From Massilia litorea (GTDB lineage Bacteria; Pseudomonadota; Gammaproteobacteria; Burkholderiales; Burkholderiaceae_D): DNA of 64,000 nucleotides. Made by a program: the position numbers and the translations under genes. Below the pieces are notes generated by a model. The model had not been told where the DNA came from. It saw only the letters and a program-made list of their open reading frames with translations, and did not search any database. The stretch is taken from the NCBI RefSeq assembly GCF_015101885.1, contig NZ_CP062941.1, positions 4,278,001 to 4,342,000 of the forward strand, read 5' to 3'. Shown one piece after another: positions 8,840 through 14,747 of the stretch. Position 1 is the stretch's first letter, and each line of letters opens with the position of its first letter.

Positions 8840-10153
8840 TCATCGATTGACCAGGCTAGGCGGCTGCAACAAGGCAAGCACCGAGCCCAGCAACAACGCA
8901 GCGGACACGACGTACATGCCTGCATCCGTGCTGTTGGTCACGTCCTTCATCCAGCCGATGATCGATGGGCTGACGAAGCCGGCAAGGTTGCCGATGGAAT
9001 TGATCATGGCGATGCCGGCAGCGGCGGCCGTGCCGCCGAGAATGGCGCTCGGATAGGTCCAGAAGACCGGCATGGTGGCCAGCAGGCCGGCCGTACCGAG
9101 CGAGAGCGCGGCCATGGCCAGCGTGACGTTATTGCCGTAGATGGTGGCCAGCAGCAGGCCCAGGCCGCCCAGGGCGCTGGCGATGGTGAAGTGCCAGCGG
9201 CGCTCACGGGTGCGGTCCGCGCTTTTCGCGACCGCCAGCATCGCGACCACGGCGCAGCCGTAAGGAATGGCGGTCAGCAGGCCGACGTTGAGCGCATCCT
9301 TGACCCCGGCCGCCTTGATCAGCGTCGGCAGGTAGAAACCGACGCCATACAGGCCCATCATGCAGCAGAAATAGATCGCCGCCATCAGCCAGACACGGGG
9401 GTTGCCGAAGACGCCGGACAGCGCGTGATCCTCTTTCCCGGCGTTCTCCTTCGCGATATTGTCTTCCAGCAGCCGTTTCTCGTCGTTGCTCAGCCATGAA
9501 GCAGCGCGAATGCTGTCGGGCAGGTAGAAGAGCGTGACCACGCCGAGCAGCAGCGAGGGCACGGCTTCGACCAGGAACAGCCATTGCCAGCCCGGCATCC
9601 CGTGGAAGCCGTTCATGGAATTCAGGATCCAGCCCGACAGCGGCCCGCCCACCACGCCGGCCACCGGGATGCCGATCATGAACAGCGCATTCATGCGGCT
9701 GCGCCGCTGCGCCGGGAACCAGTAGGTCAGGTACAGCACGATGCCGGGGAAGAAGCCGGCTTCGGCCACACCCAGGAAGAAGCGCAGCACGTAGAACACG
9801 GTCGGGCTGCTCACGAAGATCATGGCGCCGGACAGGATGGCCCAGGTGATCATGATGCGGGCAATCCAGACGCGCGCCCCGACCTTGTGCATGATGATGT
9901 TGCTCGGAACTTCGAACAGGAAGTAGCCGATGAAGAAAATCCCGGCGCCAAGTCCGTACACGGTTTCACTGAACTGCAGGTCGCTCAGCATCTGCAACTT
10001 GGCGAAACCGACGTTGACGCGGTCGAGGTAAGCCGCGACGTAGGAGACGAACAGGAAGGGCAGCAGGCGCGCAGTCACCTTGGCATAGGTGGTGGTTTCC
10101 AGCTGCTCCCGCTGCGCGATGCCGGCCTCCTGCGAGAGGGTGGGTGAATCCAT
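8840..10153 (-). CDS. MFS transporter, anion:cation symporter (ACS)-like
   Basis: A 437-residue major facilitator with about 12 hydrophobic helices. It has the ACS-subfamily look: YLDRVNVGFAKL after the first helix, GYFLFEVPSN in helix 2, a GVAEAGFFPG motif in helix 4 and YWFPAQRRSRMNA after it. Relatives carry organic anions such as phthalate, 4-hydroxyphenylacetate, tartrate or glucarate. I chose ATG at 10153 (MDSPTLSQ), which has an AGCGAGG site upstream. The reading frame is open far beyond, but that part overlaps the next MFS gene in another frame. The gene lies 164 bp downstream of the pcl-linked MFS gene on the same strand, so it may be transcribed with it. An aromatic acid substrate is plausible but unproven. 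Confidence 0.85.
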   Translation of the reverse strand: MDSPTLSQEAGIAQREQLETTTYAKVTARLLPFLFVSYVAAYLDRVNVGFAKLQMLSDLQFSETVYGLGAGIFFIGYFLFEVPSNIIMHKVGARVWIARIMITWAILSGAMIFVSSPTVFYVLRFFLGVAEAGFFPGIVLYLTYWFPAQRRSRMNALFMIGIPVAGVVGGPLSGWILNSMNGFHGMPGWQWLFLVEAVPSLLLGVVTLFYLPDSIRAASWLSNDEKRLLEDNIAKENAGKEDHALSGVFGNPRVWLMAAIYFCCMMGLYGVGFYLPTLIKAAGVKDALNVGLLTAIPYGCAVVAMLAVAKSADRTRERRWHFTIASALGGLGLLLATIYGNNVTLAMAALSLGTAGLLATMPVFWTYPSAILGGTAAAAGIAMINSIGNLAGFVSPSIIGWMKDVTNSTDAGMYVVSAALLLGSVLALLQPPSLVNR

Positions 10154-10212
10154 TTTATTGACCTCGCTTGATCGGATGAACAAAGCGCCGGCGGCCAATG
10201 CGGTCGCGGCGA

Positions 10213-10230
10213 CTACACAACGCAGTGTAG
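10213..10230. promoter_or_regulatory. Inverted repeat in the gap between the two MFS genes
   Basis: CTACAC and GTGTAG are separated by 6 bases (perfect 6-bp arms), about 60 bp upstream of the MFS start at 10153. This could be an operator site. The rest of the 164-bp gap (10154-10317) shows no gene. Confidence 0.3.
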
Positions 10231-10317
10231 AACGCCTGTTGCCATCCCAGCAAGCGGCGCACCGCAGGAAGCGCCCGGTCCCGGGCCTGTCGTTCCCCGG
10301 GCTTGCGCAGTGTGCCC

Positions 10318-11592
10318 TCACGGTGTCGCGGGCGGCATCTTCGCAGTACTGCGCTTCCGGATTTCCCGGTTGACCTGGTTCACCAGGAAGGCGCCGGCAA
10401 TCGTCGTCGCCACCAGCACCCACCCTACCCTGTTGAATCCGTGCAGCCTGCCATCCGCCCCGATACTGACGAGATGCCCGGCAATCACGGCCGCGACGCC
10501 ACCCGACAACTGCTGGATGGACGCGCTGATCGCATTGAAGGAACCGCGCATCCGCGGTTCGGGCACCGAGGCGGACATCGCCTGGTAGGGAATCATGCGT
10601 GCGAAAATTCCGAGGAACATCGTGACGTTGACCAGGACCAGTACCGGCAGGGACACGCGCCCCAGGTTCGTGTACACCAGCACCATCGCGATGCTTAACC
10701 CGCTGCCGGCCAGGAAGACCGGCATCCGTCCGACCGCATCGACCATTTTCCCGACCAGGGGCGCGGTCAGGATGGTGCACAGGCCGGTCAGCAGGTAAAT
10801 GGTCGGCAAGTCCGTGCTGGCCAGGCCGACATTGTTGACGATGAATACGCTGCTGAAGGGCATGATCATGAAGCCGCCCGTCGTCAGCAGGACGGTGGTG
10901 GCAAACGCAGGCAGATGACGCCGCGACACGATCGTGTCGACCAGATGCCGGACCGGATGGACCTCGTGCGCACCGTCCAGATGGGCCGTGACCGGCTTCA
11001 GGCGCCACCCGACGAGCAGTCCTCCCAGCGCGCCCAGTCCGACCAGCAGAAAGAACGGCGCATGCCAGTCCCAGCGGGTGGACGCCAGCAGCGCCAGCGG
11101 CAGGCCCAGCACCTGGCTGGCGGAGAACGCCGTCTGGATGATCCCCATGACCCGCCCGCGCAGCGCAGGCGCGAACAGGTCGGTTGCGATGGCCAGCACC
11201 ACCGAGCCGATCACGCCGCCGAACAATCCCGTCACGATACGCGCCAGCAGCAGGGACGGAAAGGTTTGGGCCAGGCCGCACCACAGGGTCCCTGCGAGAA
11301 AGCCGACATAAAAGAACAACAGCAATTTTTTGCGATCGAAGCGGTCGGCGAATCCGGCCGCCAGCAAGCCGCTCAGGCCGGCGCTGAACGCATAGGCCGA
11401 GACGATCATGCCGAAGCGCGCCGGCGTGATAGCGAGTGCGGGAATGATCAGCGCGCCAAGCGGCGCCATGACCATGAAGTCGAGGATCACCGCGAATTGC
11501 AGGAAGGCGAGCAGGCCCGCCACCAGCTTCTGGTAGCCGCTGAACTTGCCGGCGGTGGCCGGCTCGATTGTCGTTTTCGGTGCGTCGGGCAT
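10318..11592 (-). CDS. MFS transporter (DHA1-like) in an operon with the pcl-type ligase
   Basis: A 424-residue 12-helix major facilitator. The motif-A loop after helix 2 reads GFADRFDRKK and helix 4 has RIVTGLFGG, as in the DHA1 drug:proton antiporter group. Members of this group export, and some import, small organic molecules. It starts at ATG 11592 with a GAAAGGAAT site, only 10 bp after the stop of the upstream ligase gene, so the two are almost certainly co-transcribed. Its placement directly behind the p-coumarate ligase gene of a PYP locus suggests a role with p-coumarate or a related phenolic (inference). The direction of transport cannot be decided. Confidence 0.85.
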   Translation of the reverse strand: MPDAPKTTIEPATAGKFSGYQKLVAGLLAFLQFAVILDFMVMAPLGALIIPALAITPARFGMIVSAYAFSAGLSGLLAAGFADRFDRKKLLLFFYVGFLAGTLWCGLAQTFPSLLLARIVTGLFGGVIGSVVLAIATDLFAPALRGRVMGIIQTAFSASQVLGLPLALLASTRWDWHAPFFLLVGLGALGGLLVGWRLKPVTAHLDGAHEVHPVRHLVDTIVSRRHLPAFATTVLLTTGGFMIMPFSSVFIVNNVGLASTDLPTIYLLTGLCTILTAPLVGKMVDAVGRMPVFLAGSGLSIAMVLVYTNLGRVSLPVLVLVNVTMFLGIFARMIPYQAMSASVPEPRMRGSFNAISASIQQLSGGVAAVIAGHLVSIGADGRLHGFNRVGWVLVATTIAGAFLVNQVNREIRKRSTAKMPPATP

Positions 11593-11602
11593 GGTATTCC
11601 TT

Positions 11603-12814
11603 TCAGTTCCAGGCGTCGATGATCCAGTCCGCCGCCTTGCCGCCCGGTCCGCGCGGCAAGGCGGGGCCGAAGGAAAACGCGGCCGGCCGCTCGGGCGGGC
11701 TCAAGCGTTCGGCGATCCAGCCGTCCAGTTCCTGGCGCAGTGCCGCCGTCGCGACGCCCTCGCCCGCCACCACGAAGGCTTTCAGGCGGGCGCCCTCGTC
11801 CGGACGCATCGGGCGCACGACGCATTCGCGCACGTCCGGATGCAGCGCCAGCACCTCGGCCACATAGGCTGGATACACGTTCGTGCCCCCGACCTGCACC
11901 GCCTGGTCGATGCGCCCGTCCGGCACGAAGCGCTCGGCGTCGATCCACTCGAGCCGGTCCTGCAGCGGAAAACCCTGGTCCCCGCGTTCGATCGTATTCT
12001 CCTGCGCACCCCGGCGCCAGTACGGGAGCAAGCGATACGGCGCACCGGCCTCCTCCCTCCACCCGACGCCCGCCGTCTCCGAACTGCCGTAGACCTGCAG
12101 CAGGCGCATCCCGGTTGCGGCAAGCGTGCGTGCCGTCGCATCCGCACACGGCGCGCCGGAACTGACGCCGGCCACGTCGCCGGGAAAGCCCGGCGCCAGC
12201 GCCGCCACCTGGTGCCAGAAGTCGGGATGCGCCACCACCAGGTCCCCCGGCGCCAGCTGCGCGGCCAGGGCCGCCGGCGAGGAAGCGCGCAGGTCGAGCA
12301 CCGGCAGCGGCGCCGCCCCATCCTGCGGCAGCAACACGGTGAACAGGAAACCGTAGATATGATGGGCCGGCACGGCCGCCAGCACGCGGCGCCGGCCGGG
12401 CAGCAGGCGCGCCAGTTCGTCGACTTCGCGCCACAAGTCCGCGAGCGTATGCGCACAGCGCTTCGGCGCGCCCGAGCTGCCCGAGGTGCGGAAGGTCAGC
12501 ACGCCGTCCTCGCGCGCCAGGCTGGCCCGGGCACAGGCGATCCAGTCGGCCAGCCCGGTCTGCGCCAGCAAGGCGTCCTCCATGCCGGCGCGCGCAAATC
12601 CCAGCAGGTCGGCCAGGCTGGTCGCGGCGCCCATCAGGTCGAGCGAATCGGCGCCGAGATCGGCCACCAGGTCGAGGCCGGGAGGCCAGGAGGACGGGAC
12701 AGGAAGCGGCCGTCCGGGCCGCGCGGCCGCCAGTTCCGCCGCGACGAGGTCGCGCACGAGGCGGGCGAGTGCGGGTTCGTGCCGCCACCAGCGTGTCTTT
12801 ACAGGCGCTTGCAT
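11603..12814 (-). CDS. pcl: p-Coumarate:CoA ligase of the PYP-activation type (AMP-forming, ANL superfamily)
   Basis: A 403-residue adenylate-forming ligase, shorter than plant-type 4CL (about 540). This is the compact size of the 4-coumarate:CoA ligases that make the p-coumaryl thioester used to load photoactive yellow protein. Visible motifs are the P-loop TSGSSGAPK (about residue 132), PAHHIYGFLFTVLLP, YGSSETAGVG and the C-terminal GRIDQAVQVGGTNVYP. The first 90 residues contain ADLGADSLDLM, which resembles an acyl-carrier phosphopantetheine site. ATG at 12814 was chosen over an upstream in-frame start at 12922 because the extension has no conserved look. The gene is divergent from pyp across 182 bp and is followed at 10 bp by an MFS gene. 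Context and length make the assignment strong; substrate specificity is inferred. Confidence 0.82.
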   Translation of the reverse strand: MQAPVKTRWWRHEPALARLVRDLVAAELAAARPGRPLPVPSSWPPGLDLVADLGADSLDLMGAATSLADLLGFARAGMEDALLAQTGLADWIACARASLAREDGVLTFRTSGSSGAPKRCAHTLADLWREVDELARLLPGRRRVLAAVPAHHIYGFLFTVLLPQDGAAPLPVLDLRASSPAALAAQLAPGDLVVAHPDFWHQVAALAPGFPGDVAGVSSGAPCADATARTLAATGMRLLQVYGSSETAGVGWREEAGAPYRLLPYWRRGAQENTIERGDQGFPLQDRLEWIDAERFVPDGRIDQAVQVGGTNVYPAYVAEVLALHPDVRECVVRPMRPDEGARLKAFVVAGEGVATAALRQELDGWIAERLSPPERPAAFSFGPALPRGPGGKAADWIIDAWN

Positions 12815-12845
12815 TTGCTTCTTTCGCGACAGTTCGGGGCTGGCG

Positions 12846-12874
12846 ATGGTGCAGCGGGCCGCCTTTTCTGTCAA
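12846..12874 (-). promoter_or_regulatory. Candidate sigma-70 promoter for the pcl operon
   Basis: On the minus strand a perfect TTGACA is followed after 17 bases by CACCAT. The predicted start of transcription is about 25 bases before the pcl ATG. The -10 is poor, with only three matches to consensus, so an activator may be needed. It mirrors the pyp promoter at 12902. Confidence 0.45.
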
Positions 12875-12901
12875 CATCGTGACCGCAAGCGCCCTGCACG
12901 A

Positions 12902-12930
12902 TTGACACCCGCGCTCGTGCATGCCAACAT
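12902..12930 (+). promoter_or_regulatory. Candidate sigma-70 promoter for the pyp operon
   Basis: A perfect TTGACA (12902-12907) is followed after exactly 17 bases by CAACAT (12925-12930). The predicted transcript would start near 12937 and have a leader of about 60 bases before the pyp ATG. The -10 shares the CAnCAT form with the divergent pcl promoter. Confidence 0.5.
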
Positions 12931-12945
12931 TTGTTTCTCAAAATC

Positions 12946-12977
12946 AATTCGCAAATTCGTCAATTCACCAATTCGGC
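12946..12977 (+). repeat. Four 8-bp direct repeats (AATTCNNN) in the pyp leader
   Basis: AATTC recurs at 12946, 12954, 12962 and 12970, an exact 8-bp period, in an otherwise GC-rich context. The array lies between the predicted pyp promoter and its GGAG ribosome-binding site (12985-12988), so most of it would be in the mRNA leader. Function unknown. Confidence 0.6.
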
Positions 12978-12996
12978 CATCCGGCGGAGATCCAAC

Positions 12997-13383
12997 ATGA
13001 CCAGTGCACCCCCCACCTTCGACACGCGCGGCCTGGCCGACATCCTCGACGCCAGCAGCCAGGAACAGCTCGACACGCTCGACTTCGGCGTGATCGGCTT
13101 CGACGCCGACGCCAGGGTCCAGCGCTACAACGCCTTCGAATCGCAGGCCGCCGGGCTGTCGCCGCAGCGCGTGATCGGCGAGCCGCTGTTCACCAACGTC
13201 GCGCCCTGCCTGAACAACTTCATGGTGGCCCAGCGTTTCGAAGACGCCGCCTTCGACGCGGCCGAACTCGACGACACGATCGACTACGTGCTGACCCTGC
13301 GCATGCGTCCGATCAAGGTCAAGCTGCGCCTGCTGGCCAGCGCCGCCAGCGGCACCCGCTACGTGCTGGTCCAGCGCCGGTGA
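12997..13383 (+). CDS. pyp: Photoactive yellow protein (PAS-fold blue-light photoreceptor)
   Basis: A 128-residue protein that aligns end to end with Halorhodospira halophila PYP (125 residues), recalled from memory. It shares FGVI, RYNAFE, VIGEPLF, NVAPC and RPIKVK. The residue that binds p-coumaric acid through a thioester (Cys69 in H. halophila) is Cys71 here, within VAPC. Tyr42, Glu46 and Met100 correspond to Tyr44, Glu48 and Met103, so the chromophore hydrogen-bond pair and the re-isomerisation methionine are kept. Thr50 and Arg52 are replaced by Ala52 and Leu54, which should alter the pocket lid and perhaps colour or kinetics. ATG at 12997 follows GGAG at 8 bp. The stop overlaps the start of a GGDEF gene, and pcl is divergent, which supports a functional photoreceptor. 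The protein is cytoplasmic. Confidence 0.92.
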   Translation: MTSAPPTFDTRGLADILDASSQEQLDTLDFGVIGFDADARVQRYNAFESQAAGLSPQRVIGEPLFTNVAPCLNNFMVAQRFEDAAFDAAELDDTIDYVLTLRMRPIKVKLRLLASAASGTRYVLVQRR

Positions 13384-14747
13384 TCGACTTCTCCAACGAC
13401 GTGGACGCGAACGCGGAAAGCCTGCGCGCCGAGCACGAAGCCCTGATGCAGTTCCTGTACCTGGCCCCGGTCGGCCTGGTACAAGCCGGCATCGACGGCG
13501 AGATCGTGATGATCAACCCGATCTCGGCCCAGCTCCTGATGCCGCTGTCGCCGGACGGCAGCCTGACGAACCTGTTCACCGCGCTGGAAAGCGTGGCGCC
13601 CGACCTGCGCCTCCAGTGCGCCCAATACCCGAAAGCCAACGGCATGGTCTTCGAAGGCGAGCACATCCACCTGCGCGCCGACGACAGCATCCGCGGCACG
13701 CCGCAGATCCTGTCGCTGACCCTGCTGAAACTGGACGCCGCGCGCGTCATGGCCGTGATCCAGGACGTGACGGCCGAAGTGCGGCGCGAACGCCAGCTGC
13801 GCCAGAGCGACGCCTGGCTCAACGCCATCCTGACCCGCATCAGCGACTACGCCCTGGCCGCGGTCGATCGCGCGGGCCGCCTGTGCGACTGGAACGAGAG
13901 CATCGCGCGCGTCACCGGTTTCGGCGAGCACATCGTCGGCTCGCCCTATTCCATCTTCTATCCGCCCGACGCGATGACCGGCGAGCACCTGCTCGACCGC
14001 CTGCGCGAGGCCGACACCAACGGCTGGAGCATGGACGAAGGCCTGCGCCTGCGCGCCGACGGCAGCCAGTTCTGGTGCAGCGCGCTGATCGCGCCCTTGC
14101 CGGACCGCGAAGCCTTCGGCGACGATCCGGCCGCACCGCGCTACTGCCTGATCCTGCGCGACATCAGCGACAAGCGCGCCGCCACCGAGAAGCGGCGCCA
14201 GGCCGCCTTCTGCGACCATCTGACCTCGCTGGCGAACCGGCGCGCCTTTTTCGAAGCCGCCGAGCTCGAACTCGACCGCGCGGCCCACACCCCGCGTTCG
14301 CTGGCCCTGATCGTGTTCGACGCCGACCACTTCAAGCACATCAACGACCGCTACGGCCACCCGGCCGGCGACCGCGTGCTGTGCGACCTGGCCAACGTCC
14401 TGCGCGACACCTTCCGCGCGGTCGACACGGTGGCGCGCCTGGGCGGCGAGGAATTCGCCGTGCTGCTGCCCTCGACCGGCATCGAGCAGGCGCTGGCCGG
14501 CGCCGAGCGCCTGCGCGCGCTGGTGGCGACCCGCCTGGTCGCGGCCGACGGCGCCGAGATCGCCTACACCGTCAGCGCGGGCGTGGCGATCCTGGACGGC
14601 ACGGCTGGCGGCATCGACCTCCTGATCAAGCGCGCCGACGAGGCGCTTTACCAGGCCAAGGCGCAGGGACGCAACCGCGTCGCGCCCTGGACTCCCGAAC
14701 TGACTCTTCATGAAAACACTCCACAGCGAAGCCGCAATGCGGATTGA
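13380..14747 (+). CDS. PAS-PAS-GGDEF diguanylate cyclase, translationally coupled to pyp
   Basis: A 455-residue predicted soluble cyclase that makes c-di-GMP from two GTP. PAS 1 spans about residues 20-135, PAS 2 about 145-270 (ending in a LRDISDKR linker) and GGDEF about 280-435. The active site is GGEEF (355-359), the metal-binding FDAD motif is intact, and an RxxD product-inhibition site (RAVD, 346-349) stands five residues before it. The start is GTG at 13380; its last two bases are the first two of the pyp TGA stop, the classic overlap for coupled translation. No better start exists downstream in the PAS domain. The first PAS resembles the N-terminal PAS of the next gene closely, so both may take the same partner or signal, plausibly PYP (inference). 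Confidence 0.9.
   Translation: MIDFSNDVDANAESLRAEHEALMQFLYLAPVGLVQAGIDGEIVMINPISAQLLMPLSPDGSLTNLFTALESVAPDLRLQCAQYPKANGMVFEGEHIHLRADDSIRGTPQILSLTLLKLDAARVMAVIQDVTAEVRRERQLRQSDAWLNAILTRISDYALAAVDRAGRLCDWNESIARVTGFGEHIVGSPYSIFYPPDAMTGEHLLDRLREADTNGWSMDEGLRLRADGSQFWCSALIAPLPDREAFGDDPAAPRYCLILRDISDKRAATEKRRQAAFCDHLTSLANRRAFFEAAELELDRAAHTPRSLALIVFDADHFKHINDRYGHPAGDRVLCDLANVLRDTFRAVDTVARLGGEEFAVLLPSTGIEQALAGAERLRALVATRLVAADGAEIAYTVSAGVAILDGTAGGIDLLIKRADEALYQAKAQGRNRVAPWTPELTLHENTPQRSRNAD

Noticed and set aside
10154..11284. Upstream extension of the MFS gene at 8840 through the next gene
   Set aside because: The open frame overlaps the 10318-11592 MFS gene in another frame, and the extension shows no transporter features. 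A good start with a ribosome-binding site is at 10153.
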